A stretch of DNA of 64,000 bases from Metridium senile (GCA_949775045.1 OX459103.1:6210502-6274501), one strand, 5' to 3'; shown: positions 23,335 to 38,594, numbered from the stretch's first letter. Numbers and translations are program-made. The notes: a model not told the origin generated them from the letters alone.

Positions 23335-23460
23335 CAGTGGAACCCCTTTAATCCGGCCACCGAAAGGACAGCCCAAAGTGGCCGTATTATCGGGTGCATT
23401 TCGTCGGGACCTGAAAAACTGGCCGCAATAACGAGGTGGCCGTAAGGCGGGGTTCCACTG
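23335..23460. mobile_element. pogo/Tigger-like MITE with TA target duplication
   Basis: The ends are CAGTGGAACCCCTTTAATCC and the inverse of CAGTGGAACCCCGCCTTACG, flanked on both sides by TA (23333-23334, 23461-23462). A CAGTGGAACC-type end with TA duplication is typical of pogo/Tigger elements. Only 126 bp, so non-autonomous. Short ORFs over it on both strands are not genes. Confidence 0.82.
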
Positions 23461-23589
23461 TATTTCAAACAATAAGCTGACAATTCTCATACAACTATTT
23501 CAAAATGGCTGTCGTAGGTGCCTTGAATCTTTAGCTTGTAAAGGTCTACTACAGTCACACTTTGCAGTTGTTTTTGCAGAGTTGCTTTT

Positions 23590-24030
23590 GGCTATGGCAA
23601 CCATATTGAAAGAGAAATAACGTAACAGACAATCTGACTTTAGCTTTCTTTTCGAATTTTGGCAAAGACTTCTTTATATTTGAAATTTTCTTTTGGCAGT
23701 GAAAACCTTTATGAAGCAGTTGAAATAAGTATACGTGTTTTGCTGTTTTGCTTTTGGCTATAGCTGGCTATGACAACCATATTGAAAGAGCTGTAACTGA
23801 AGATAAACTGACTATATTTTCGAATTTTGGAAAATTCTTCTTTATTTTTGAAATTTTCTTTTGGCATTGAGAACCTTTATGAAGCAGTTGAAATAAATAT
23901 ACGTGTTTTGCTTTTGGCGGACAACCAGTAACTGAAGATAAACTGACTTTATTTTCGAATTTTGGCAAAACCTTCTTTATATTTGAAATTTTCTTTTGGC
24001 AATGACAACCTCTTTGAAGCAGTTGTAATA
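23590..24030. repeat. Tandem repeat, three diverged units
   Basis: Units share TTTTCGAATTTTGGCAAA, TTTGAAATTTTCTTTTGGCA and TATGAAGCAGTTGAAATAAA, spaced about 110-190 bp. The minus-strand frame 23768-24043 spans two units and is rejected as a gene. Confidence 0.8.
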
Positions 24031-24229
24031 AATAAACGTTCACACATTTAAATCGACTTATGAAAGCTTAAGAAAAATACACATTTACAAATACTAAATG
24101 GCCTTGCGTCTCGGAGTCTACTCCATAACTCTATGATAATGAAAAACTTGTTAACAAGTATGAAATGTGTACACTTACATTAGGATTGGCTGCTCTTTTA
24201 AGTTTTTTAGACGTTTTTTTATCTAGAGC

Positions 24230-25115
24230 GCAAACATGAAACCATGCTTGAAATGAGATCAAAATTCTTACTACCTAATAGCGCAAACATTGTTTGAAAT
24301 AAAATCAAAATTGTTACTACCTAATAGTTTTGATAGAGCGCAAACATTTAAACCATGAAATAAAATCAAAATTGTTACTCCTAATAGTTATATAGAGTGC
24401 AAACATTTAAACCATGACATAAAATCAAAATTGTTACTACCTAATAGTTTTGATAGAGTGCAAACATTTAAACCATGAAATAAAATCAAAATTGTTACAA
24501 CCCTATAGTTTTGATAGAGTGCAAACATTTAAACCATGAAATAATATCAAAATTGTTACTACCTAATAGTTTTGATAGAGCGCAAACATTTAAACCATGA
24601 AATAAAAACAAAATTGTTATTACCTAATAGTTTTGTTAGAGCGCAAACATTTAAACCATGAAATAAAAACAAAATTGTTACTACCTAATAGTTTTGATAG
24701 AGTGCAAACATGCATTTACTGACCATGAAATAATATCAAAATTGTTACTACCTAATAGTTTTGATAGAGTGCAAACATTTAAACCATGAAATAATATCAA
24801 AATTGTTACTACCTAATAGTTTTGATAGAGTGCAAACATTTAAACCATGAAATAATATCAAAATTGTTACTACCTAATAGTTTTGATAGAAAGCAAGCAT
24901 TTTTAAAAACCATAAAATCAAATCAAAATTGTTACTACCTAATAGTTTTGATAGAAATCAAGCATTTAAACCATAAAATAAAATCAAAATTGTTACTACC
25001 TAATAGTTTTCATAGAGTGCAATCATTTAAACCATGAAATAAAAACAAAGTTGTTACTACCTAATAGTTATAAAGAGAGCAATCATTTAAACCATGAAAG
25101 TTAAATGAAAACAAA
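24230..25115. repeat. Minisatellite of about 60 bp, about 14 units
   Basis: The unit holds AAATTGTTACTACCTAATAG, TTTTGATAGAGTGCAAACAT and TTAAACCATGAAATAA. The last unit runs into ACCATAGTGACTATTTATGG, the sequence next to ACCATGAAAT in the repeat near 40240, which hints that the array grew from the end of an interspersed element. Confidence 0.92.
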
Positions 25116-25984
25116 ATTGTTACCATAGTGACTATTTATGGTATGTATCTCTCAACCAGAAACATTAAACACCATGGAAAAAGGGATTTTTACAACTTAA
25201 TTAAATTGCCTTTGATAGTGGCTAATTGCTTCTATATGAAGCCTCCCAAATTAGCAGGACACTTGGGTCTCAGCTATGAAACTGTAGGTACCATGTAGCA
25301 TGAGTGTTAACTCCATCAAATTTGACATGCTTAAATGATATATATTTTTTAATAAAAGTACGTTGTTAGTAATAAATTTGATTCTATTTTATGATTTAAT
25401 TCTTTGAGCTCACATCTGTGCGCGCGCGTCCATTCTAATTAAAGAACGCAGCAAAATAATTCCAATATTAATTGTATTAATATTTAGTTTTTCTTCCTCA
25501 AATGTATTCAATGATGGTTTATATATCTTTCCGCTTCTATTTTGCTGAACGAATTGTTTGATGCGATCGAAACGAAAAAATATATGTTGATTTTGTCTTT
25601 TTATTTGCTTTTCAATTTCTTTAATCGATACTTTGTCTCGCATTTGCGTCATTTTTAATCAGCATTTTTGATATTTCAAATTGTTTAAAAACGAAAAAAC
25701 TATATTTTAGTTTGACATCGATTTAAGCTTATTTCCATTTCTAATTTGTTTTGCTTCCATTTCATTCCATCATTTTATACGATTGTGAGTTATGTCACAT
25801 ATTTACATTTCAAATTTGTTATTTTTTTTGCTTCATTTAATGATTTTGTATGATTGTGAGTTGTCACTTCTTATTGATTCATCCTTTAATGTTTTCATTG
25901 CCATGAATTATTATATCTATCCATCCTATTCAGTTATAAAGTATACATTTTATTATCAATTATGAATCTTACAAATTTATTCCG

Positions 25985-27365
25985 TTTTCAATCGATATCA
26001 CTCATTCATTCTCAATTCATTCATATATTGATGTGTGCGTTGATTCATCTTTTTATTTTTTTATTCATATCCGTTGATTCATCTATTCATTCCTTCCTTT
26101 GATCCTTTTTTCGCTCAAACATGTATTTATCATTTTATCCATCCTTCCATCCATCTGTTTATTTAATTTATTTTGTCATTCATTCATTCATTCATTGATT
26201 TAGTCATTGATTCAATCATCCATTTACTTATTTATTTTGTCATCCATTTATTCATTCATTCATCCATTCATTTATTCATTCATTTAATCATCCATTCATC
26301 CATCTATTCATTCATTCATCCATTCATTCGTTTAATCATCCATTCATCCATCTATTCATTCATTCATTTATGTTTTAGTCATTCATTCATTCATCTATTC
26401 ATTTATCCATTTAGTCATTAATTTATTAATTTATTCATCCATTCATCCATCTATTCATTCATTCATTTATTTTTTAGTCATTCATTCATTCATCTATCCA
26501 TTTAGTCCTTAATTAATTAATTCATTCATTCATCTATTTAGTCATTTATTTTTTTATCCATTTATTTTTTAAGTCGACATTCATCCATTCATCTATTCAT
26601 TTATCTATTTAGTCATTAATTCATTAATTTATTCATTCATTCATCAATTTTGTTATTAATTCATTCATCCATTTATTTTTATATCCATTCATCTTCTCAT
26701 TCATTCATTCATTCATCCATTCATTTGGTCATCCAATTATCCATCAATTCATTCATTCATCCATTTAGTCATTCATCCATCTAGTCATTTATCCATCTAG
26801 TCATTTATTTTTATATCCATTCATTCATTTATCCATTTATCTATTCATTCATTCATTTAGTCATTCATTCATCCATTCATTTGGTCATCCAATTATCCAT
26901 CAATTCATTCATTCATCCATTTAGTCATTCATCCATCTAGTTATTTATCCATCTAGTCATTTATCCATCTAGTCATTCCTCCATCTAGTCATTCATCCAT
27001 CTAGTCATTTATCCATCTAGTCATTCATCCATCTATTCATTCATCCATCTAGTCATTTATCCATCTAGTCATTCCTCCATCTAGTCATTTATCCATCTAG
27101 TCATTCCTCCATCTAGTCATTCATCCATCTAGTCATTCATCCCTCTAGTCATTTATCCATCTAGTCATTCATCCATCTAGTCATTCATCCATCTAGTCAT
27201 TCCTCCATCTAGTCATTTATTTTTATATCCATTTATTCATTTATCCTTTCATCTATTCATTCATCCATTTAGGCATTATTTCATTCATTTAGTCATTCAT
27301 TCATTCATTCATTCAGTCAGTCATCCAATTATCCAATTATCCATCCATCCATCCATCCATTTATC
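25985..27365. repeat. Long tetranucleotide field (ATTC/ATCC family) with embedded higher-order unit
   Basis: About 1.4 kb of CATTCATTC, CATCCATC and related words. At 26925-27220 a regular 16-bp unit CATCTAGTCATTTATC or CATCTAGTCATTCATC is iterated about 18 times, a more ordered array inside the loose one. Ile/His/Ser frames are artefacts. Confidence 0.93.
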
Positions 27366-27559
27366 CATCTAATTCTCCACGTACCTCATGTATTTAATCG
27401 CTCTTTCACTTAATGAGCCTTCAATCAGATAAGCATCTTTATATTGTACATATATCTGAACATTTCTCCAGTTTCTTCTTTTTAGATGTGTTACTTTAAA
27501 ATTTAGTTTTTCCGTCAGCTTATCGACCGGAAAGATAAGAACCTTGAAGAAACCTTTAT

Positions 27560-28200
27560 ACCACGGACATATCATAAGTTTACACCATGCGGCTCTTTGG
27601 TAGAACTTATCACTATCCTTCAAATGTTCAAAATAGGTATTCCACGGATATATCATAAACTGATTTACACTTCTTTGGAAGAACTTATCACAAATCTTCA
27701 AAATAGGTATACCACAGATGAGGGGGAGGGGGGAAGGGTTGGTGTCATAAGAGGGGGAGGGAGGGGGTTTTGGAAACCGCTAAACCGCACAAAAAAATCG
27801 ACAAAAACACACAATCGTGTTCTGAAAACCGCAACCGCAAGATTTAGTATAAAACTGCAAATATCAATGAAAAAAAACCCGCAAATTAGAAACAAAAATA
27901 ACGCCGAAAAAAACCCCTGTGTCATAAGGGGGGGGGGGGGTGGAAGGGGTTTGAAACCGCTCAACCGCACAAAAAAATCGACAAAAACCGCACAATCCCA
28001 CCAAAATTTGCTAAAAACCGCAACCGCAAGATCAGTTGTAAAGCCGCAAAACCGTATATATATCAATGAAAAAAAAAAACCCGTAAAATCGCTCCAAAAA
28101 TGACGCAAAACCGCAAAATACCAAACCTTAACGCTCCCCCCCCCCCCCCCCCTCACAAAAATATTAAATTTGCACCACTTTTGAAGAACTTATTACCTAT
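27560..28200. repeat. G-run and C-run bounded repeat with duplicated interior
   Basis: Two similar halves (27715-27910 and 27920-28155) each begin with a TCATAAG-plus-G-run segment and contain AACCGCACAAAAAAATCGAC and CCGCAACCGCAAGAT. The right edge is a C run at about 28135-28152. Open frames on both strands (27597-28103, 27698-28156) follow the repeat and show no conserved domain. Confidence 0.6.
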
Positions 28201-29000
28201 TGTCAGAATGCGAAAAAGTACACATTGTTCCGGCGTCGCTATCTAATTACATATGGTATCTTGAATGACATGCTATTTCCATATGACTTTTTTAATCTGT
28301 ACGAATGATATTAAACAATACTAAAACTAGACGCACTTGGTGCGTTTACTCGGGCTACGTCATAGAGTAGGAATTGTTTTTGAGAGATTGAAATTTATGA
28401 TCGTGTACATTTTTATGACAGAGAGTGATGGTGTAGTGTTTAGTAATTAGGTCAAAGCGAGAGGAAAGTTTGGATAAACTTGTTGTCAACTATGTGATAC
28501 CTATATGTTATGCCTATTTGGGATCAATTCAATTCAATTCTCTTTGATCTCGGATTTTTTTTTCGAGAAAGAAGAAGTTCGAAGCAAGCGTGCACTGGAG
28601 AGGTCGACCGTCGTCTTTGGTGTAATTGTGATTGGGCTTCCTATGTTTTCGGCCAATATTAGCCAGTATGATTGATAAAAATAAAAAAACTCACCAAACA
28701 CAAACATAATAATGACATTTAATCAGTTTAAAATGTATTTCACTTACTACAATCGATAGATGACTCGATAGATATGATTCAGGAAACGCTTTTCAATAGA
28801 TACGCCACGTGTTGTGAATTTCAAATGCCTCGTTTGAAAAATGGTATAAATATTTTTCAGATGTATTTTGATATGTTTTACATCAATCAATAATTGTTGT
28901 TTTACCGACGTATCAAGCTTATATATCCTTGTTAGTCCTTACATTTGACGATTTTCGACGTGATATCGAACACTTTGAGACGGGATCGGCGAAGCCGTTC
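28200..29000. other. No gene recognised
   Basis: AT-rich with no ORF of interest. ACTCGGGCTAC near 28348 also occurs near 7320, next to a TIR element, so part of this is probably interspersed repeat. Confidence 0.45.
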
Positions 29001-29002
29001 AT

Positions 29003-29342
29003 CCCGGGGGGTGTACTCCCTTTGTCGAAGTGGTAGGGGTGATCGGCGTACCTTTTAGGGTTAAAAATATTTCCTGTACGTACCTTTTAGGGTCCTGGCT
29101 CAAAAACAAGTTACGTTAGATGATTCCGTACCTGTAAGGGTCATTTTTACTCTGCTTTGTTGCTAAAAGTCGGGCTAAAAGTAAGCTTGGCTGACAAGAA
29201 CATCGCACAGCCGTACCTTTTAGGGGTTGAAATCAACAAAGCTTTAACAGTTATTTTTGTCTGTGCGTACCTTTTAGGGGTCGTTTCCAAAACCTCCGCC
29301 GATCACCCCTACCACTTAGACAAAGGGAGAACCCCCCCCGGG
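29003..29342. mobile_element. G-tract-capped foldback element with iterated CGTACCTTTTAGGG
   Basis: CCCGGGGGGTGTACTCCCTT ... GTGGTAGGGGTGATCGGCG at the left is mirrored by GCCGATCACCCCTACCAC ... CCCCCCCCGGG at the right. Between them GTACCTTTTAGGG recurs five times. Non-coding. Same architecture as 33969-34449 with a different iterated word, and no known family recalled. Confidence 0.7.
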
Positions 29343-29766
29343 CCGTTCATCTACATCGAGTAGTAGAATTCAATATTTGGGCGTTAAACTTGAGAACTAT
29401 CAACCCATACAGGGGCTCTGCTAAATGTTTATCTTCCATAAGTAGGTTTTAGTGCATTTGCTGCGTTTTTTTGCATTTCCGAGCCGTTTATGAAGAGACA
29501 GCTTTTCACCGCCTTTGAGCGGCCATCTTGTTTTGCTCATGATCTGATCCCATCTGATCCTATGATAGTCTCTACTGCGCATGCGTCCGTGGCATTACTT
29601 CATGGTGAATCGCGACACAACGATAGGATCAATTTCGAAAGGTAAACCTAGATTCAGGCTCAGCCTGAGTAATAAAACAAAAGCGGCCACATTTCCAATC
29701 GATTAGACTGATAAACCTCCAATGTAATTCCTCGCTATCTCTCTCTGACAGTACCGAAATGTTATA

Positions 29767-30037
29767 CACCTATTTCAATTAACGTTGTCCATCTGGAAAT
29801 GGTTGATCTGAGACCGATAGGAATTGTGGGAGCTCGTTAAACTGCAAATACACTATTATAATCACGCTCGAATATTAATGTTTACTTCTGAAATACTGTT
29901 ATCCATAATTCAGCACCATTCAAGTGTGATTAAAACAGTGCTGATTTGAAATTTAATGAGCTCCCACAATTCCTAGCTATCGTCATATCGGTCTCAGATC
30001 AACCATTCCAGATGTACAACGTTAATTGAAATAGGTG
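29767..30037. mobile_element. 271-bp foldback MITE flanked by TA
   Basis: CACCTATTTCAATTAACGTT at the left and its inverse AACGTTAATTGAAATAGGTG at the right. The arms continue for about 85 bp (GGTTGATCTGAGACCGATA, GAATTGTGGGAGCTC). TA dinucleotides flank both sides (29765-29766, 30038-30039), compatible with a Tc1/mariner-type mobiliser. Confidence 0.82.
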
Positions 30038-30633
30038 TATTCACGTTTGTATGAAACTTTTAATCTTAAACAGTATTGAAAGGAATGTGACCAGAGTAAA
30101 AGGAAAAACTGAGTTACATAATGGAGTCAGATATCGGGTGGATAGCTAGCTCAACAAATTAAAGTACACAAAGCAAAAAAAAAACTTTCTTCAATTAAAT
30201 CTTTATTTCTTTAGTTTTGTTTTCTGTATTTAAAAAAAAAACATATATATATTTAGATTCTAATATCTATCTACATATATAAATGATATTTATTACAGAT
30301 GATATTTAAGGCTGTAAACCTATTAAAACAAGTATTAGATATATATCGTAAAAATTATAGTATTTCAAACAAAAGCAGCCATTTTCAATCGGTTTGAGCT
30401 CAAATAATATTTCGCTGCCATTGTTCTTTTCTTAGTCAAATTTACTATTGTTATTATTGTTAATAATTTCAAACTGTGAATGTGAGAACGAGAAAGATGG
30501 TAGTGTATGTACAATGCTTGCTCGAATCTTTATTCAATATTCCTTATATTTGCTTAAAGTGCTTATGAAGTCAAAAATGGGACATATTTCCCTCAATTCA
30601 AGAGTTGCATCTGTCAATTGTTGACATTGGATA

Positions 30634-30784
30634 ATAAGCACTTAATGACTGGTCCCGAGGGAAACAGTTAGTTTTGTTTCCCGAGAATCCCAATGTTTCC
30701 CGAGGTTTCGGCCGAGGGAAACATTGAGATTCGAGGGAAACAAAACTAACTGATTTCCCGAGGGATCATTCATTAAGTGTTTTA
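30634..30784. mobile_element. Foldback element built from CCCGAGGGAAAC palindromes
   Basis: The outer arms AAGCACTTAATGA and TCATTAAGTGTTTTATT are inverses. Inside, GAGGGAAACAGTTAGTTTTG pairs with CAAAACTAACTGATTTCCC, and a second inner hairpin uses CAATGTTTCCCGAGG. Multi-level palindrome, non-coding. Confidence 0.75.
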
Positions 30785-31090
30785 TTATATACCCTATTCA
30801 AACGAAGAAAAATTTTCACTCCATTTTGAAAATTTTCTATTTACGAAAAAAAATTCGTTATGAATTACAAAGCGTGGAGAAAATTGAAATGTAATATATT
30901 ACAAAGTTTTTAGTCGACCAAAAATGTCAAATGACAATAATGTAATGTTTTATTTTAAGTGAAAATGTTTGTTGATTACTTATAAGTTGGAGTTTAAATA
31001 GCGCTGCGCGCCCATGACGTCACATAAATTGCTCCCCATGGCGAGGTCGGACATTCAAACCGGAACTAGTATACTTTTACAGTAATTTAT

Positions 31091-31505
31091 ATGGAAACTT
31101 CAAGTAGTTTCGGTCGTAGTAAAATAGTTATTTTAACTGAAGAAGACAACGTTCCTGGCTCAAAATTTAACAATAATGCAGACGAATACACTAGCTGTTG
31201 ATCAACTGAAGCGGTGGCTCAAGTGTAGAGGCCTAAAACAGAGCGGTAAACTGGGTGAATTGCTCACAAGTGTCAAGGGTTGTTTAGCCTGCTGTAAATG
31301 GCTAAAGGCTAAAACTGACACAGATCAACTACCAGTAAATGGAAGTTTATTTCGGGGGCAATCAGTGCTTGTACCGCCTGAGAAAGGCTAGAGAGTATTC
31401 CTTCACATGATATTCCAAATCTATTTAACTATGTACGAATAGCAAACAAAAGTCCGCGTACAGGAGTCTTTGAATCGCTTTGCCGTACTTCGTCGAAATT
31501 ATAAA
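31091..31505 (+). pseudogene. Broken gene start with a SAP-like DNA-binding motif
   Basis: An ATG at 31091 opens a frame that runs to a stop at about 31201. The next frame (from 31176) then encodes LAVDQLKRWLKCRGL followed by SGKLGELL, a good match to the SAP motif (helix-x-helix DNA-binding module). It stops at 31389-31391. A third frame continues with IPSHDIPNLFNYV and further residues to a stop near 31504. The three pieces read like one protein broken by two small indels. From memory, SAP motifs followed by a PS-DIP-FNY-like segment occur in large cnidarian families that also carry SWIM or YqaJ-type domains, often transposon-related. That assignment is tentative. No later domain is seen nearby, so this is a decayed or partial copy. 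Confidence 0.45.
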
Positions 31506-32135
31506 TAAATTTTAGTTCTTCAAACTCAGTCCGAAACAAATATCTCTTTTTCACGTTTTCTTATTGTATACAATACTATTAAAGTTGTAATTAATATCAT
31601 CGAAGTCCTAATATTAAGTGCGTGACCAGTTTACAGTCGTGTACGATGGAGTTGAACAAAAGAAAGTTCGAAGAGAAATATACGAGCTCGTTTTTATTAT
31701 TTTTCTTTACGAAATCTCTTTACGTTGCTGTTTTTTCTTTTAAATTTTGTTTTTGTAATGACATTTTGTGAGTCCCGTGTCCTCGTGGAATAGTCAGTTA
31801 TTTGTTAGTTCCCAGTCTCTTATTGAGATTTAACGGGTTTTGGGACGGCCTCGAGTTTTGAGTCACGGTTTTTTAGGCATATTTTAAAAGCGTTTCGTCG
31901 AACTTAATGGAGACTGGTGGCTGCTAAAAAGCTTTAGTTTTAAACCCGTTGGCATAAATGGATGGCCTATCTATCCTTTGGAATCCCTGCGAGAAAATAA
32001 TCACTTGATGACTGTTATTTTGGTAAATTAACAAATACCTTTTTTTGACCAGTGCGACCCGGGCCTCGACTTCAAATCGTCGTGTCGTCATTGCGAGCAT
32101 TTGAGCTGTTGATCTATCGTTTCGCAAACTTTACA

Positions 32136-32481
32136 ATGTCATCCAAATTCGACAAAGATGGCAACGTTGAGATGGGAGATACATCTGCATCGTCGCAACT
32201 TGTTCTCACAGACATTACGCACGGAAAAAGGCGTTCGACTTTGGTAATAATTGTGATAGTTTTTGCTGTTTTACTTCTGGTTGTAGCCTCAGTGTTCATT
32301 GGGCTCTACATCGTCGAGAAGCAGAACGCCAAGAAGGCAGCCAACTCATCGAACAGCTCGACTAAATCGCCTGGGTCCACAACCGAAAACACAACCGCAA
32401 GTCCAACCACAACCACAACCACAACCACAACAACAAAGAGTGGATTGTGTTTAACTGAAGGATGCGTCACTGTGTCTGCAA
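32136..32481 (+). CDS. First exon of an M13 metallopeptidase-like type II membrane protein (copy 1)
   Basis: This exon encodes 115 complete codons plus one base, ending at a GTAGGT donor in phase 1. Layout: cytosolic tail of about 34 residues rich in Asp/Ser/Thr, a Lys-Arg-Arg stop-transfer patch, one membrane segment (LVIIVIVFAVLLLVVASVF), then a Ser/Thr-rich stalk with a run of threonines. The exon closes with CLTEGCVTVSA, the Cys-x4-Cys-Val start of the neprilysin/ECE ectodomain. M13 enzymes are zinc peptidases that cleave small extracellular peptides; the zinc site (HExxH) lies far downstream and is not in this window. The start at 32136 is chosen over the longer frame from 32052 because the homologous exon at 41281 begins at the same place, after a similar CGCAAACTTTRCA leader. 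It could instead be an isolated duplicate of exon 1. Confidence 0.72.
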
Positions 32482-32769
32482 GTAGGTTGAATTGTTGAAT
32501 GTGATTTTTGTTTTACAACTGGTCATTTTTCAAAGGCTTAAGGCCCGGGCAAACGGTTTCAACATTTGCTTCAACATCCGTCCGATTTTGTTGAATGGCA
32601 ATGTTTAAACGCTTTTAAACTATTTCAATCTCTGAGTATCAAGTGATCATATTGAAAGTCCTTAAATTGTCGTTTAAACTGTAATCAATCACTGAACATA
32701 CTTTGTTTAGCAGTGTTAGCAAATATGAGGTCAGAAGAATGAATATTGGCAGAGTTATAGTCAAGCTAT

Positions 32770-33060
32770 TAACGACCACTCTCGTAAGCGAACATCTCCC
32801 GTAAGCGACCACTATTTCAATTTTCCTGTTTTGTTTTCAATATAAACTCTGTAACTAATAAATCTCTCTCAAATCCACTCTCAAAAGCGACCACTATTTC
32901 AATTTTGCCCATTTTGTTTTCCATACAAATTCTATAATAAAACTCTCTCCCGTAAGCGACCACTCTCGTAAGCGACCGCGACCACCTTTATTTAGGGTGC
33001 AAGTTTTGGACTTTTTCATTGTTTTTCCTCTCTCGTAAGCGACCATCCAGATTCATTAGA
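32770..33060. repeat. CTCGTAAGCGACCAC repeat (dispersed)
   Basis: GTAAGCGACCAC recurs at spaced intervals, with ACTATTTCAATTTT between. An opposite-strand relative lies at about 46475-46705 (GGTCGCTTACGAG, GGTCGCTTAAGAG, AAACAATGA-TGAAAAAGTCC). The ends are not clear enough to define an element. Confidence 0.6.
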
Positions 33061-33965
33061 CTGCTACCTTTTGGGAAACATTACCTAAAACAGTTTTAGA
33101 GATACCGTGGCTGTAACAACTTATGGGGAGGGTGAATAGATAATCTATTTCATCCATTTGCACTAAATTTCTAAAAGAATTAACAAATTAAACCATGAAA
33201 ATATATAGATATATATCACAATGGAGTACTTTCTCACTATATGTACTTTCGTCACGATTATGATTTCTCTTGTTAGTTTCTTATAAAATGTATATATTTA
33301 AACTAGACCCTGGCTTTCAGGGTTAACTCGTGCCCTGAAGAGGACATTGATTACCATGGTCATGAATATGATCATGAACAGATGTAGATCAAGGGCACTA
33401 GAACGCTACATTTATGTTCAAATTAATGTGTACTTATCGTTGATAGTGAAAAAGGTCCTAGTTATCATAAAACTCTACTAAATAGTCGATATTCAGCTGT
33501 TTTTAGCATCAGTTTGACCTCTTGTTCGGCGGTTTAGCGATCTCAAGTTCCAACGGTTCGATTTCATACTCTGTGAATATGTACTGCTGTCCCATTTAAC
33601 GCCGTCGCGCCTAGATAAACATATCGAGTCGCGTTCACTATAAAAGTACTTTTATTTATTCGTTTAATGTCATCAAGTTCATAAGCATTCAAGTTCGTTA
33701 GCGTTCCTCTAAATAGAATTGAAAAGCGATTGCTTAATATTTCCTTGTGGGAATTCATTGACAAAGAACATTTAAATGGGTATGTAGACGGAGAACTGAG
33801 AACCACAAAAACTGTTTTGAGTGATGAATATTTCACCTGAGTCCGACATCTTCGCCGGTCTCTCCTGAAATAGCTCTGACAACTGTTGTGAAATCTTTGG
33901 ACTGAATATTAAAGAGCTTAGAAAGTAGAAAATAACTGTACATTGTTTTTCTATGAAAGGGCGAA
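33060..33965. other. No gene recognised (within the putative intron of M13-like exon copy 1)
   Basis: A minus-strand frame at 33564-33836 is free of repeats but has no motif I know and no supporting splice context. No M13 exon 2 motif (Asp-Pro-Cys-x-x-Phe-Tyr) was found. Confidence 0.45.
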
Positions 33966-33968
33966 TAT

Positions 33969-34416
33969 CCCGGGGGGGGGGGGGGGGAGGGGGGGGACTC
34001 CCTTATATCGTAGGGCGGTGGTGCTCGTCGTATCTTTTAGGGGTGATCAAAATCAGGGGTTTGGTATCGTTTAGGGTGTCTAAAAGCTTTTCGGGCCACC
34101 GAAGTCAAAGCTTGTATCTTTTAGGATATTTTTAAACATAATAAGATATTAGATAAGAATAATAGCAGCAAAGACAATTTTTTTCAAAAACTTTACAAGC
34201 AGAAGGTGTTCGAAGTTTACGTCTTTGGGACTATATAAATTTATAATAGTTATATTAATTTATATTAACTATAAATTTGTCCAATTTTAGCTGGTATCTC
34301 TTAGGGGTAAAATATCTTGTTGTCACGCCCACCTTTGTAAGACTCAGGTATCTTTTAGGGGTCATTTTTTAAATTTCCGATGAGCACCCCCGCCCTTTTC
34401 CGGCCGGTTTCCCCCT

Positions 34417-34449
<33 letters not shown>
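33969..34449. mobile_element. G-tract-capped element with iterated TATCTTTTAGGGG
   Basis: Starts CCCGGGGGG... with a long G run, then ACTCCCTTATATCGTA and GGTGCTCGTCGTATC. Inside, ATCTTTTAGGGGT-type words recur about five times (34028, 34115, 34288 and others). It closes with CCGATGAGCACCCCCGCCC and another G run of more than 25 bases. Structurally parallel to 29003-29342. Confidence 0.65.
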
Positions 34450-34659
34450 GCGAATACGAAACAAAGAACATTCATCGCCTTTTAAATAAAAATCAACCCC
34501 TATTCAGTATATGTGAGGTAAAACAATAGTGAATCACTCAATTAAACATTTTTTATTCCTTTCAACAACTCGTGCGAATTAAAAGTTAGGAAGAAAGGAA
34601 CTCATACATAATGTGTTCTTGATTGGTTAAAACAATTCTGAAAACCTCCCCAATGTAAA

Positions 34660-34760
34660 AATAAGCCAGTTATCGGCCTTCAGCTCGCTGCGCCCTCGGT
34701 GAATATATCACATAACCCCTCGCTTCAGGCCGATAACCCTTACTTATTTTAAGACTCTGG
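34660..34760. repeat. Inverted words around a GGCCGATAAC core
   Basis: AAAATAAGCCAGTTATCGGCC and the inverse region GGCCGATAACCCTTACTTATTTT enclose GCTCGCTGCGCCCTCG. Looks like a short foldback element; no coding potential. Confidence 0.5.
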
Positions 34761-34959
34761 TTGTTGGTCCCGGCCTCCCACATATAAATCCGATGCACTA
34801 CAGTTGCTGTCACAATAGGAACAATCTGATCATTGCCTATTCATTCCCTCAAAAAACTTAATAATGTGAATAACATTGTGAGTACTCCAATTAGTACTAA
34901 TTTTTTTCTAGTTAAAGTAAATAGGACACAATAAGCAAAAAAAAAAAACACGTGACCAT

Positions 34960-38190
<3,231 letters not shown>

Positions 38191-38365
38191 GGGAAAGAGG
38201 CGGGAAATAATTGATGCGCGCGCGTGCACTCTTGCTCTTGTTACATCACAATTCAAATCTTTATTTTCGCGTGTATTAATGTAAGTCTTTTTGTGCATAA
38301 AAACATGGATTTTTCTTCGATTTTCTTTCAGGAATTTAATTACAGAAGAGCTGTAGAGTTTTGTT

Positions 38366-38513
38366 ATGGAGTTGACAAAATCTAGAACGTTTTTTATATG
38401 TTTTGTATATGTATTTTTATCTGCATATGGGGATTGTGCGGCGAAACATATTGCAACGCACAAGGATGAAGATGTTGTTGTAAAACTACAAAGTGCTGAG
38501 CATATTGCTAACG
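38366..38513 (+). CDS. Candidate first exon of a secreted protein
   Basis: From ATG 38366 the frame encodes a 49-residue segment and ends ACG|GTGAGT, a strong donor, in phase 1. Residues 1-24 look like a signal peptide: MELTKSR, then a hydrophobic stretch (FFICFVYVFLSAYG) with a likely cut before or after DCA. A charged segment with KDEDVVVKLQSAEH follows. A minus-strand frame covers the same bases (38137-38523) but shows no comparable organisation. No downstream exon was identified, so the protein family is unknown. It lies between M13-like exon copies 1 and 2 on the same strand, which could mean a gene nested in, or separating, those loci. Confidence is limited by the short length. Confidence 0.42.
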
Positions 38514-38594
38514 GTGAGTACATGTTATCATATGGTCAGCAATGAACTTTGCTAGAACAGTGCGTACATTATCACTGGAAAAGGTACTGCGCTC

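Noticed and set aside
24230..25115. Regular repeats resembling a CRISPR array
   Set aside because: Units are contiguous diverged tandem copies without unique spacers, in a eukaryotic context.
25410..25652. 80-codon minus-strand ORF with Lys/Gln-rich sequence
   Set aside because: Plausible composition but no motif, start context or neighbouring exon; AT-rich sequence yields such frames by chance.
27369..27701. 110-codon minus-strand ORF with two similar halves
   Set aside because: The halves come from a local duplication (ATATCATAA, GAAGAACTTATCAC words). The remaining part has no known motif; cannot be supported as a gene.
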